Below, one piece after another: positions 35,577-44,412 of a DNA stretch of 64,000 nt. The stretch is from JBNFVY01 sp049943335 (GTDB lineage Bacteria; Pseudomonadota; Alphaproteobacteria; Rhodobacterales; Rhodobacteraceae), in contig NZ_JBNFVY010000001.1 of the NCBI RefSeq assembly GCF_049943335.1, positions 186,001 to 250,000 of the forward strand. The letters are read 5' to 3'. Every line of letters begins with the position of its first letter. Position 1 is the stretch's first letter. The notes beneath the pieces are model-generated. The model did no database searches. It was given only the letters and a program-made list of their open reading frames with translations, and had not been told where the DNA came from. The position numbers and the translations under genes were made by a program.

Positions 35577-36670
35577 GCCTTGGCGCCCTTTTTGCCGGAT
35601 CCCAATAAAGTTGGCGAAGTGGTGTCCAGGGGCCAACGTGGACGCGCCGACAGGCTAAGATCATCCTGCTGGCCGGCCCGCATTCTTTCCAGGCCGGCCC
35701 ACGCAATCATAGCTGCATTATCGGTGCATAGCGAAAGCGGTGGGGCCACGAAACGGATGCCAAGATCTTTGCAAAGAGAGGTCAGAGCGTCGCGAATGAC
35801 CCCGTTTGCGGCGACACCCCCCGCAACTGCCAAGACAGGCACCTTGGGATCAAGGCCCAGATACGTGACGAGCGCGCGGCGCGTCTTTTCGACAAGCACG
35901 TCGCTGACTGCTGCTTGAAAACCTGCACATAGATCGCAACGATCTTTTTGGGTCAGGCCATTGTGTTCGGAAACACATTTGTCACGCGCGCGCAGAACGG
36001 CGGTTTTGAGGCCCGAAAACGACATATCACAACCTTCCCGATCAAGGAGCGGGCGGGGAAATTTGAAACGATCCTTTGAACCGTCCTGCGCGGTGATTTC
36101 TACCTGCGGGCCACCCGGCTGAGGCAAGCCGACCAACCGTGCAACCTTGTCAAACGCTTCTCCCGGAGCATCGTCAATTGTTCCACCCAGCCGTCGAAAC
36201 TTATCAAAACCTTCGACAATCAGGAACTGACAATGACCACCCGAAACAAGCAGCATCAGGTATGGAAAAACAGCATCATCTGTCAGGCGCGGCGTCAGGG
36301 CATGTCCCGCAAGGTGGTTGACCCCGACCAACGGAATGCCCGTCGCTGCGCTCAGGCCTTTGGCAAACATCACCCCTGACAAAACCCCCCCGATGAGACC
36401 GGGACCAGCGGTGACCGCGATCCCGTCCAGACCGGCAAGCGCCACACCCGCCTCTGACAGCGCCATTTTTGCACAGCTATCCAGTTTCTCAGCATGTGCC
36501 CGCGCCGCAATTTCCGGCACGACACCCCCGAAACGCGCATGAAGATCGGCCTGGCCCACAACGACCGAAGACCGGATTTCTGCGCCGACCTTCGGAACGT
36601 AGGAAACGATTGCCGCCGCGGTGTCGTCGCAACTGCTTTCTATGCCCAGCAATGTCAGAGACTTGTCCAT
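35573..36670 (-). CDS. tsaD: tRNA N6-adenosine threonylcarbamoyltransferase TsaD
   Basis: TsaD transfers the threonylcarbamoyl group to A37 of ANN-decoding tRNAs. It starts [21 protein letters not shown], the ASKHA phosphate loop, then GVNHLAGHA with the iron-binding histidines, [11 protein letters not shown], and [23 protein letters not shown]. The ATG at 36670 gives 365 aa; a reading 123 bp longer has no family match. Its partner TsaE is encoded at 24.7 kb. The gene is divergent from hemD across 48 bp. Confidence 0.96.
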   Translation of the reverse strand: MDKSLTLLGIESSCDDTAAAIVSYVPKVGAEIRSSVVVGQADLHARFGGVVPEIAARAHAEKLDSCAKMALSEAGVALAGLDGIAVTAGPGLIGGVLSGVMFAKGLSAATGIPLVGVNHLAGHALTPRLTDDAVFPYLMLLVSGGHCQFLIVEGFDKFRRLGGTIDDAPGEAFDKVARLVGLPQPGGPQVEITAQDGSKDRFKFPRPLLDREGCDMSFSGLKTAVLRARDKCVSEHNGLTQKDRCDLCAGFQAAVSDVLVEKTRRALVTYLGLDPKVPVLAVAGGVAANGVIRDALTSLCKDLGIRFVAPPLSLCTDNAAMIAWAGLERMRAGQQDDLSLSARPRWPLDTTSPTLLGSGKKGAKA

Positions 36671-36718
36671 GCCTTCGTCCGTTGCGCGCAGTCCTAGACG
36701 CAGGTAACACCGTGCGTG

Positions 36719-37438
36719 ATGCCGCACAATAGCGCGGGGCTTGCCTTGAATCATTCTGCGCCCACAGTCTTGCTGACGCGACCCAAAGCACAATCCTTGG
36801 ATTTTGCGCGGCTGCTTGTGCCAGCCCGCACGGTGATTTCACCAGTCACCCAGGTTGTCTTTATGCCAATCCCGGACACCTTGGCGGGGAAAGTTCTGAT
36901 CGTAACGTCATCCAACGCGTTGCAAGCCGTCCGCCATGCAGGCATTTCGATAAAAGGGCGATCCATATACTGTGTTGGTTTGAAGACCGCGAAAATCGCC
37001 GAAGACCTGGGCGCAAATGTGCTCGGCGTTGCCGACACGGCCAATCATTTGGTCACCCAAATCATCCGACGAATGCCAAGAGAAAACCTGCTGTACCTAC
37101 GTGGGCAAGAGATCAGCACCGATATAGCAAAATCGTTGTTATCCGCTGGATTAGACACTGATGAAGCCGTTGTTTACAGGGTTAAACCGCAGGCTTTGTC
37201 CCGGCAAGTAATGGATTTGGTCCGCTCACCGCAGACTGTTATCATGCCGCTGTTCTCTGTGAGATCCGCGACAAGGTTGTCGGAACAGTTGCACCAAGTG
37301 CAGTGCCGGATCGTTCTTGTACCCATTTCTCAAAATGTTGCGGATGCCTGGCAAGGCCCCGAACCAGCCGAGGTAACAGTTGCCAACCAGCCGTCATCTG
37401 AGGCAATGGTCCGCGCGATTAAGTCGCATATGGTCTGA
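36719..37438 (+). CDS. hemD: Uroporphyrinogen-III synthase
   Basis: HemD closes hydroxymethylbilane into uroporphyrinogen III. The 239-aa protein shows [19 protein letters not shown] at the start, [13 protein letters not shown] near 60, [18 protein letters not shown] near 83-100, [16 protein letters not shown] near 125 and the final [19 protein letters not shown]. The sequence family is weakly conserved but the order tsaD/hemD-mitofilin-hemY is typical of alphaproteobacteria. The true start may be the TTG at 36746 just before NHSAPTV. Confidence 0.88.
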   Translation: MPHNSAGLALNHSAPTVLLTRPKAQSLDFARLLVPARTVISPVTQVVFMPIPDTLAGKVLIVTSSNALQAVRHAGISIKGRSIYCVGLKTAKIAEDLGANVLGVADTANHLVTQIIRRMPRENLLYLRGQEISTDIAKSLLSAGLDTDEAVVYRVKPQALSRQVMDLVRSPQTVIMPLFSVRSATRLSEQLHQVQCRIVLVPISQNVADAWQGPEPAEVTVANQPSSEAMVRAIKSHMV

Positions 37439-37497
37439 ACTTGCCTTGAGGCGGGCAGTCAGCATGGCTAAGTTTCTCTCGGCGATTTGAAAAAGAA

Positions 37498-38769
37498 ATG
37501 GATTCGAAAGGGTGTTCTTCCGTGGCCAGTTCCAAAAAGAAGTCTGATTCCGATCCAAAGGACTTGGGCGATCAGGAAACCGACACAACGCAGCCCAGCG
37601 ACGACATCGCGCCAGCAGCCCCGTCGGATGCCACGACCGACGCAGATGATCCGACATCTGCCGAGACCCTGGACAATCTAGCGGATGAGGAACAGGTTTC
37701 CGCCGAAAGCGCCGAAAGCGAGCCATCAATCGTGGATGTGCCTGATGAGCCTGCTGACGTAGAGACGCAGGATGATGGCGCGATATCGGGCCAGCCAGAA
37801 CCCATTGCTCCGAAAAAAAGAAGCGGGGTATGGGGGGGCATTTTTGGCGGCGCCATCGCGGCTGCTTTGGGCGCGGCTGCCACGTACTTCGTGCTTCCGC
37901 TTGTTCCTGGCCTGTTGCCAAACCCAGCAGACGATCCGCAGGAACTGGCCATTGCACAATTGCAGGACGAGACAAGTGGGTTGTCAAACCGCGTTGCGTC
38001 GAATTCCCAATCAATTGATCAACTGACAGGAAATGTCGCCGAACTGGATGTTGACGCCGATCTCGCAGCGCTGCACGACCAGATTTCGGCGCTTCAGGAA
38101 CGGGTGATTGCCTTGGAAGAGCGTCCTGTTCCCAGTTCGGCGCCATCTGCTGAAACGATGCAAGCTGTTGATGCCGAACTTGGCAAATTGCGGGCACAAG
38201 TCGAAGACGAACTGCAACGCATTAAAGAAGCCAGCGCCCAGGTCGCCGAAAACGAACAGGCTGCTGAAGAACGTGCTTTGCAAGCGGCGGCCTTGGCTGC
38301 GCTCGGGCGGATTCAGATTGCTGCAGATGCAGGACGGCCATTTGCTGATGACCTGGATCCTGTCCGCGACGCCGGGATCGAATTGCCTGAAGCCTTGCAA
38401 AACCATGCCACCGAAGGCGTCGCAACCCTGAGCGCGTTGCAGAGTTCTTTTCCGCAGTCAGCCAGATCGGCCCTGAATGCTGCCATCGATGCTGAAGCCC
38501 CGGAAGACCCACAAAGCAAAGTCAGCGCCTTTTTTCGCAAGCAACTTGGGGTACGCTCGCTTGAGCCACGCGACGGGGATAGCGCCGACGCGATACTATC
38601 GCGCGCTGAGGCCGCGCTTCGTGATGGTGACCTGGCGAAAACACTTGAAGAACTCTCTGGGTTGAGCGGCGAAGCCGAAGAACGGATGAATTCATGGATC
38701 GCCAAAGCAAAGGCGCGCATGGAATTGAAAACAGCGCTCGATACTCTTGCGCAACAACTATCTCAGTAA
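37498..38769 (+). CDS. Mitofilin (Mic60)-like inner-membrane protein
   Basis: A 423-aa protein with an acidic, disordered N-terminus (1-108), one membrane helix (GGIFGGAIAAALGAAATYFVLPLVPGLL, about 117-143), a coiled coil (about 155-270) and a C-terminal mitofilin signature with VRSLEPRDGDSADAILSRAEAALRDGDLAKTLEEL. Alphaproteobacterial Mic60 relatives shape internal membranes and crista-like invaginations and sit between hemD and hemY. A GTG at 37522 with AAGGG upstream may be the real start (415 aa). The stop is 10 bp before hemY. Confidence 0.88.
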   Translation: MDSKGCSSVASSKKKSDSDPKDLGDQETDTTQPSDDIAPAAPSDATTDADDPTSAETLDNLADEEQVSAESAESEPSIVDVPDEPADVETQDDGAISGQPEPIAPKKRSGVWGGIFGGAIAAALGAAATYFVLPLVPGLLPNPADDPQELAIAQLQDETSGLSNRVASNSQSIDQLTGNVAELDVDADLAALHDQISALQERVIALEERPVPSSAPSAETMQAVDAELGKLRAQVEDELQRIKEASAQVAENEQAAEERALQAAALAALGRIQIAADAGRPFADDLDPVRDAGIELPEALQNHATEGVATLSALQSSFPQSARSALNAAIDAEAPEDPQSKVSAFFRKQLGVRSLEPRDGDSADAILSRAEAALRDGDLAKTLEELSGLSGEAEERMNSWIAKAKARMELKTALDTLAQQLSQ

Positions 38770-38779
38770 GGAAACGACA

Positions 38780-40297
38780 ATGCTCTGGTCGCTTTTCAAG
38801 ATCATCCTTTTTGTCGTCCTGATTGCCGCTTTGGCGCTGGGTGCCGGACAATTGCTGGAACTAGAGGGCGGCGTGCGCGTCGCCATTGCCGGATGGGAGT
38901 TGTCCTTGAGACCGCTGCAAGCGGTCTTGGCCGTCGTATTCTTGCTGTGCGCGGTTTGGTTACTTCTGAAGATCGTCGGATTGTTGGTTGCGGTGGTTCG
39001 CTTCGTGGTTGGCGACGAGACAGCGATTAATCGCTATTTCAATCGCAACCGTGAGAGAAAAGGCTTTCAGGCATTGGCCGACGGGCTCATGGCCCTCGCT
39101 TCAGGAGAGGGGCGCACAGCAATGTCCAAAGCCGCAAAGGCTGAAAAATACTTGCGGCGCCCAGAGCTTACGAACCTGGTCACGGCACAGGCGGCCGAAA
39201 TGACCGGCGACAAGCGCAAGGCTCAGGCGGTTTACAAGGAACTTCTGAAGGACGAACGCACCCGGTTCGTTGGCGTTCGCGGTATCATGAAGCAAAAACT
39301 GGCCGAAGGTGATACGGACACCGCTTTGAAACTGGCCGAACGCGCTTTTGCACTGAAACCCAAGCATGAAGAAACGCAAGATGTGTTGTTGCGACTCCAG
39401 GCCGGTCAGGCGGATTGGAAGGGCGCAAGGGCGACGTTGGGCGCGAAACTCAAACACGGAAGTCTTCCAAGGGACGTGCACAAACGCCGGGATGCGGTCT
39501 TGGCGCTGTCCGAAGCCAAGGATGTCTTGGCCGCGGGATCAACGATCGAAGCCCGAGAAGCGGCGATCGAAGCCAATCGCCTGTCACCTGATTTGGTGCC
39601 TGCAGCTGTCATGGCAGCGCGCAGCTATGCCGATGAAGGAAAACCGAAGTATGCGGTTCGCGTGATCAAGAAAGCTTGGGAAAGCCAACCCCATCCCGAT
39701 TTGGCGGCCGCGTTTGCAGCACTTGAGCCCGAGGAAGACGCGCAGTCTCGTCTAAAGCGCTTCAAGCAATTACTCAAACTCAAGCCTGATCACATAGAAA
39801 CCAAACTGCTTCAGGCGGAACTGAATATCGCGGCTGAAGACTTCCCCGAGGCACGGCGTTCACTTGGTGATTTGATTGACGACAATCCGAATGCCCGCGT
39901 TCTGACCATCATGGCGGCGATTGAACGTGGCGAAGGAAAGCCGGATTCCGTCGTTCGCGGATGGCTGACGCGCGCATTGACAGCGTCGCGTGGGCCACAG
40001 TGGGTTTGTGGCAATTGCCATACCGTCCACGCCGAGTGGGAGCCGGTGTGTTCAAACTGCCAGGCATTCGACACATTGGCTTGGACCGAACCCTCGGGTG
40101 GTGACATATCTATGCCTGGGGGTGTCGAAATGTTGCCAATGTTGGTGGGCGCGCCGGAATCAACCGAAGTTGTCGCAGTCGACGAATTTTCTGAAGAACC
40201 AACCGAGAGCGCAAAGATAGAAAATTCGAACAATGAAAAAGACGTCTTGGATGCCGAAATCGTTGAAGGTTCGGCGGATCAGGCAGGGCAAAAATAG
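38780..40297 (+). CDS. hemY: HemY-like membrane TPR protein
   Basis: HemY of this type (not the oxidase of Bacillus) is an inner-membrane protein of unknown exact role in tetrapyrrole metabolism. It has two N-terminal membrane helices (residues 4-25 and 46-68), then HemY_N and tetratricopeptide-like repeats to about 400. A C-terminal treble cysteine pair VCGNCH...VCSNCQAF around 415-435 looks like a zinc ribbon. AAGGAAA precedes the ATG at 38780 (505 aa). It ends the hemD-mitofilin-hemY unit. The acidic tail after 440 is variable. Confidence 0.9.
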   Translation: MLWSLFKIILFVVLIAALALGAGQLLELEGGVRVAIAGWELSLRPLQAVLAVVFLLCAVWLLLKIVGLLVAVVRFVVGDETAINRYFNRNRERKGFQALADGLMALASGEGRTAMSKAAKAEKYLRRPELTNLVTAQAAEMTGDKRKAQAVYKELLKDERTRFVGVRGIMKQKLAEGDTDTALKLAERAFALKPKHEETQDVLLRLQAGQADWKGARATLGAKLKHGSLPRDVHKRRDAVLALSEAKDVLAAGSTIEAREAAIEANRLSPDLVPAAVMAARSYADEGKPKYAVRVIKKAWESQPHPDLAAAFAALEPEEDAQSRLKRFKQLLKLKPDHIETKLLQAELNIAAEDFPEARRSLGDLIDDNPNARVLTIMAAIERGEGKPDSVVRGWLTRALTASRGPQWVCGNCHTVHAEWEPVCSNCQAFDTLAWTEPSGGDISMPGGVEMLPMLVGAPESTEVVAVDEFSEEPTESAKIENSNNEKDVLDAEIVEGSADQAGQK

Positions 40298-40341
40298 GGC
40301 TACACACCACCTTGTTTGGGTGCTAAAGACCCGCCACGCAG

Positions 40342-40362
40342 GCCTCTGTGGCTCAGCTGGTA
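40342..40362 (+). pseudogene. 5' tRNA remnant
   Basis: GCCTCTGTGGCTCAGCTGGTA matches the first 21 bases of the intact tRNA-Thr 135 bp downstream (GCCGGTGTAGCTCAGCTGGTA) at 18 positions, covering acceptor 5' strand and D-arm, and then diverges with no anticodon arm. An 8-bp hairpin CCAAGCGG/CCGCTTGG follows at 40376-40396. Confidence 0.6.
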
Positions 40363-40476
40363 CCGACAGTCTACCCCAAGCGGCGCGTCCGCTTGGAGAT
40401 TGAGGTCAAAAGCCAGTCGTTTGCAGGTGGCACGCTGAAATGGTTGGCCACGGTAGGGCCGAACCGAGAGAAGGAT

Positions 40477-40552
40477 GCCGGTGTAGCTCAGCTGGTAGAG
40501 CACGTCATTCGTAATGATGGGGTCGTAGGTTCGAGTCCTATCACCGGCACCA
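40477..40552 (+). tRNA. tRNA-Thr (anticodon CGU)
   Basis: The 76 bases fold as a full cloverleaf: acceptor GCCGGTG/CACCGGC, D-arm GCTC-AGCTGGTAGA-GC, anticodon stem CGTCA/TGATG with loop TTCGTAA (anticodon CGT), variable GGGTC, T-arm GTAGG-TTCGAGT-CCTAT, and an encoded CCA end. It reads ACG codons. It marks the border between conserved genes on the left and a patchy region with mobile-element remains on the right. Confidence 0.97.
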
Positions 40553-40724
40553 TTCTTCTCAAATTGGTCCCCTGGTTCTCTTTGATTTCGACGGCTCAAC
40601 GCCACTGACATAATCGCGGTGCAGGTCACCCGCCCTGCAAACCGTCGGTTCGACCCAAACCAGGCCCACCATTCACTCACATTCAAACTGGTGTACTTGG
40701 GCGAAGCCGATCAACCGGGGAAAC

Positions 40725-40955
40725 TGCCATTATAATGCCGTGGCCGAGAGTTTTTCCAACTGCCGAAACGGGAAACAACGCGTCGCCAGACATGACGATT
40801 TCGAAGACATTGAGATGCCCAACAACCACCACCGCCGGCACACAAGCCTCGCTGGTCTCACGCCGGTGGAGTATGCTAACCGGTCAAAAGATGACAAAAA
40901 CCTGAACAGAGCTAACCTTAAGTCGCGGACTCAAAGGGGAGCAGGTCACACGTAA
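40725..40955 (+). pseudogene. IS3-type transposase, C-terminal remnant
   Basis: The frame reads CHYNAVAESF, the motif around the last catalytic glutamate of IS3-family DDE transposases, and later FEDIEM, HRRHTSLAGLTPVEYANRSK and NLNRANL, the usual C-terminus. The middle is damaged by small deletions and nothing of the N-terminal two-thirds or of orfA is left. GGGGAGCAGGTCA at 40935-40947 may derive from the terminal repeat. It is not expected to be active. Confidence 0.75.
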
Positions 40956-41220
40956 CCAGTACGTCTATCCGCTTTGGATAAATTCCAGATGTTGGCGTTG
41001 CCGCATCGCTCGGACCAACGGCATATTTCATCTACCGTGCGTAAATGTAGGGTGTTCGCGAACGCCCGGTTGGCGGATGGCCGCCAATACCGGGCTGGAT
41101 TTCTTTGTTGCGGCAATCGCCCTTGCTGGGCGAAGCTTTTTATCTGGTCTTTAAAACGAACAACCTAAACTTCGCACTCCTGCGAAATGGGTTTGAGAGA
41201 CATGATGTGAAGGACGAACT
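40956..41220. other. Non-coding stretch before the transglutaminase gene
   Basis: I see no gene in these 265 bp. The end carries a good ribosome-binding site, GAAGGACGAACT, before the ATG at 41221; the promoter is not evident. Confidence 0.5.
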
Positions 41221-42009
41221 ATGATCCTCGAAATCGATGTGGTGTTGGCCTACAACGTAGACCAGCCGGTAGATCTTATTCTGCAGATACAAGCTCCGAG
41301 CTTTGCGGATCAACACGTCCTGTCAGAGACCATTGACTTTGGATCGCCTGAGCACATGGGCCGGATGGCCGGAGAAGCCGGTCTGGGCGAGCGTATTCTA
41401 ATCCGTACATCAGGCAATTTTCGTTGTACTTACGCGGCGCGTATCGACGTAGACCGGCCTGAACTAGATCTTAAGCAACTCAACGCCGTGTCACCTCACC
41501 TATTGCCGAGTGATGCGGTGAGATACCTGATGCCATCCCGCTACTGCCAATCCGATGAACTTCAGAGCTTTGTTGCAGCCGAGTTTGGCCATCTGAACGG
41601 TGGCCGACGCATCGCTGCGATCCGCGATTGGGTATTCCAGCACTATCGTTATGTTCCAGGGTCCAGCAACGCGCAGACAACTGCCATTGATACCTTTGTG
41701 CAGCGTCAGGGTGTTTGTCGCGATTTCGCCCATGTCGTGATTGCATTGGCGCGGGCATCAGCTATCCCCGCACGTTTTGCCAGTGTCTATGCTCCGGATG
41801 TCACGCCGCAAGATTTCCATGCTGTCGCCGAGGTCTTTCTTGATGGAACCTGGCACCTTGTCGACGCCACGGGTATGGCCAGCGCAGTTGACATCGCGCG
41901 CATCGGCGTCGGTATGGATGCGGCGGAGGTAGCGTTTCTGAGTAGCTTTGGACCGATGACCTTTTCTGAACAGAGTGTCTCGGTCTCGCGGGCGACGCCC
42001 TATCCATAA
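41221..42009 (+). CDS. Transglutaminase-like cysteine protease family protein
   Basis: A 262-aa cytosolic protein. The N-terminal half is a beta-rich domain typical of bacterial transglutaminase-like proteins; the C-terminal half holds the papain-like triad: Cys in FVQRQGVCRDFAHVVIALARASAIPARF near residue 167, His in DFHAVAEVFLDGTWHLVDATG near 200, and Asp in the same stretch near 214. Such proteins act as peptidases or deamidating enzymes; the substrate here is unknown. It is isolated between an IS remnant and decayed DNA and has no operon partner. Confidence 0.88.
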   Translation: MILEIDVVLAYNVDQPVDLILQIQAPSFADQHVLSETIDFGSPEHMGRMAGEAGLGERILIRTSGNFRCTYAARIDVDRPELDLKQLNAVSPHLLPSDAVRYLMPSRYCQSDELQSFVAAEFGHLNGGRRIAAIRDWVFQHYRYVPGSSNAQTTAIDTFVQRQGVCRDFAHVVIALARASAIPARFASVYAPDVTPQDFHAVAEVFLDGTWHLVDATGMASAVDIARIGVGMDAAEVAFLSSFGPMTFSEQSVSVSRATPYP

Positions 42010-42617
42010 AAAGCTGGCGGCGGTACTGGGGCCTCATGAGCGATCTCAATACTGCCGGGGATGACCCTGCTATCCCACAGCGCTCCAGGTACTCTTCGCG
42101 TCATTTCGACCGCTTCGGTCTTTCATTCGCGACATCATGCAAGCGCGGGATGCCATGCCGTTGCAAGCACAGGTGCAGCGCCCGGCGTGCCAAGTTTGGG
42201 ATGGACGGCTGAAGGGCATAGAAGCAGTTGTTTAGTGGCCAAAGCATGGGCCGTCCAATAGCGACAATCGCCGCTTCTATGGCCCACACTATATCGCGAT
42301 GTTCCGTATTGGCCCTACGCTGATATCCCGGATAGCCGCGAGGGCGATTACCTGGTTCAGGATTCGCCGGAGGTCGGGGAAAAACTGGTCATGTTTCACA
42401 ATGGTCAGGGGCCGATGAGCAGGGATGCAGAGGAGTCCTGGCGGGTCTCGATTATCCGATCAAGGAACAGCAAACCGACGAGAAAAGCTTTCACGCCCTT
42501 CTGGACCGTACCCGTATCCATTTTCCCCCAAGCGATGGCGTATCGGATGCATACGCGTACTTCCCGACCATCCGATGGTCACTGAGGTTCCCCAAGCCGC
42601 GCGCAGACGATTCATGA
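42010..42617 (+). pseudogene. Decayed coding DNA, unrecognised
   Basis: No intact gene. The reading jumps between frames: one segment from about 42303 reads VPYWPYADIPDSREGDYLVQ and on through VGEKLVMFHNGQGPMSRDA; after an apparent frameshift near 42420 another reads LDYPIKEQQTDEKSFHALLD and on to a stop at about 42617. The codon-like texture and the coherent end suggest the C-terminus of a lost gene broken by frameshifts. I do not recognise the family. Confidence 0.4.
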
Positions 42618-42618
42618 A

Positions 42619-42632
42619 TTGACGTAGATCAT
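42619..42632 (+). promoter_or_regulatory. FNR/FnrL-like box upstream of the thiolase gene
   Basis: TTGACGTAGATCAT matches the anaerobox TTGAY-N4-RTCAA at 9 of 10 defined bases. Its centre is about 88 bp before the thiolase ATG. It shares 12 of 14 bases with the box before acoA. Confidence 0.55.
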
Positions 42633-42713
42633 TATTGGCATCCAGCGTCCTGCTACGGGTGTGGTGCGTCTATTTGGTGAGAAATATTCGCAAATCTTTG
42701 GAAGGAGAGCCAC

Positions 42714-43991
42714 ATGCGAAACCAATTGAATGAACGCGTGGCGATTTCAGGGGTCGGATGTACGCATTTCGGCGACCTTATGGAAACGCCTGCAATCAAG
42801 GATATGAGCCTTCAGGAGCTAACCGCTGCCGCGGTGAAAGAGGCATTGGACGACGCCGGATTGTCGGGGCAGGATGTCGATGCGGTGTTTGCCGGGAATG
42901 CCATGGTCCACAGTTCGCAATTGCCGGCCACCTATTCGCAAATGTCCAAATGGACAGGCACGCAGTTCAAGGCTGGTGTGCATTTCGAGGCGCAGTGCTC
43001 GACAACCAATGTTGGCCTTGCGATGGCGGCGACGGCCATTGCTGCCGGTGTCTATGATACCGTCCTGGTGTTTGGCGTCGAATCCACGCGCAGCAAGGTC
43101 AAGGACTACAGCCCCTATGAGCGCGAGCCGATTTCGCATCAGCAAAGCTGGCTGTGGACGGATATGGCGGTGAACCAAGCATATGGCGTGCCGCAGGGAT
43201 ACGATATTTTTTCCAGTTACAATGGCCTTGTCGCCCTTGGCTATTGCCGCAAACACGGTATTTCGACCGAAGATTTCGACCGTGGAATGTTCGAGCTGTG
43301 CCGCACGCGGCGGCTGCACGGGTCAATGAACCCCAAAGCCAACATTCAGGAAACCCTGGAGGATGCGGCAAAGCGCAAGGGCCTGTCGGACGCCTTTGAA
43401 TACTGGCAATCTGAAAATAACCCGTTCGTGGCTTGGCCGTCGCGGTTACTGAGCCTGGTGACCACGGCAGACGGAGCTTCGGCCATGGTGCTGACCCGCG
43501 CTGATGCGGCCAAGGGCGGGCGGTCACAGCCGGTTGAGGTGAAGGGGTTTGGCATCTCTGCATCCGATCTGCCCTGGTATGGCGAAGATCCGACCATTTG
43601 GAAAAACGATGAGCGCGCGGTCGAGGATGCCATGGACATGTCCGGGATCAAGGCGGCCGATATCGGATATCTGCATACCCATGATTGTTCGCATATCTCG
43701 GGGCTGTGTACCGCAGAGATGATTGGGTATCTGGAACCGGGCAAGGCGTTGGACGCGGCGCGCGAGGGTCGGTTGCGCTTTGATGGCGACAGGCCGATGT
43801 CCACCCATGGCGGGCGTCATGCGTTCGGTCATGCCTGGGCGGCGAGTGCGGGCAGCGACACCTACGAGGCGGTGCTGCAAATGCGCGGCAAGGCCGACAA
43901 GCGCCAGATAGCCAAACCGCCAGAAATTTCCGTCATTCACACCCACGGCTATGCCATGATCGGCACCGTGATCGTTCTGGGAGGGATGTGA
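42714..43991 (+). CDS. Thiolase-like (SCP-x/lipid-transfer type) acyltransferase
   Basis: A 425-aa thiolase-fold protein. The nucleophile is Cys95 in HFEAQCSTTNVGLAM, and STHGGRHAFGHAWAASAG near 360 supplies the conserved His region. The second catalytic cysteine of ordinary thiolases is absent; the C-terminus reads HTHGYAMIGTVIVLGG. This is the subgroup that pairs with a DUF35 zinc-ribbon/OB protein, here encoded 1 bp downstream. Such pairs act in acyl transfer or Claisen-type reactions in archaea and in phloroglucinol synthesis. GGAGAG lies 6 bp before the ATG. The exact reaction is unknown. Confidence 0.88.
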   Translation: MRNQLNERVAISGVGCTHFGDLMETPAIKDMSLQELTAAAVKEALDDAGLSGQDVDAVFAGNAMVHSSQLPATYSQMSKWTGTQFKAGVHFEAQCSTTNVGLAMAATAIAAGVYDTVLVFGVESTRSKVKDYSPYEREPISHQQSWLWTDMAVNQAYGVPQGYDIFSSYNGLVALGYCRKHGISTEDFDRGMFELCRTRRLHGSMNPKANIQETLEDAAKRKGLSDAFEYWQSENNPFVAWPSRLLSLVTTADGASAMVLTRADAAKGGRSQPVEVKGFGISASDLPWYGEDPTIWKNDERAVEDAMDMSGIKAADIGYLHTHDCSHISGLCTAEMIGYLEPGKALDAAREGRLRFDGDRPMSTHGGRHAFGHAWAASAGSDTYEAVLQMRGKADKRQIAKPPEISVIHTHGYAMIGTVIVLGGM

Positions 43992-43992
43992 G

Positions 43993-44412
43993 ATGCAAGC
44001 TACGTCCAATAAACCAAACAAGATCCGCTGGTATTATGAAGGTCTGTCCAAGGGCGTGTTTCGCGCGTCGAAATGCGCTGACTGCGGGAAATTCACATTT
44101 CCGCCGACCGGTTGTTGCGAATATTGTGGCAGTTGGAATGTGGAAGACGCCGAATTGAGCGGCAAGGGAACATTGCTGTTCGCAACTCACTCGGGATCGG
44201 ACGCGTCCCATCCGCGCTTCGAAAAGGCCGCACCGTTTGTTTATGGTCATATCCGGTTGGAAGAAGGGCCGATTACACAGGCGATCATCCAAGGTGTCGG
44301 GACGTCCCCAGAAGAGTTGAAGGCGCTCTTCGAAAAGGGGCCGGTTCCTGTGCAGGCCGTGACGCTTCAAATGGACGATCTGCCGGTCATTGCTTTCAAG
44401 CTGCAAGACTGA
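43993..44412 (+). CDS. DUF35 zinc-ribbon/OB-fold protein (thiolase partner)
   Basis: A 139-aa protein with a rubredoxin-like zinc ribbon (CADCGKFTFPPTGCCEYCG, residues 28-46) and an OB fold (about 55-135, GKGTLLFATHSG...). DUF35 proteins bind acyl-CoA or bridge thiolase and HMG-CoA synthase-like enzymes so that intermediates are channelled. Spacing of one base from the thiolase gene makes a stable partnership likely. Confidence 0.9.
   Translation: MQATSNKPNKIRWYYEGLSKGVFRASKCADCGKFTFPPTGCCEYCGSWNVEDAELSGKGTLLFATHSGSDASHPRFEKAAPFVYGHIRLEEGPITQAIIQGVGTSPEELKALFEKGPVPVQAVTLQMDDLPVIAFKLQD

Noticed and set aside
40300..40686. Minus-strand reading frame with the phrase DRTRTYDPIITNDVLYQLSYTG
   Set aside because: This is the well-known false protein obtained by translating across a tRNA-Thr gene on the opposite strand; the tRNA explains it.
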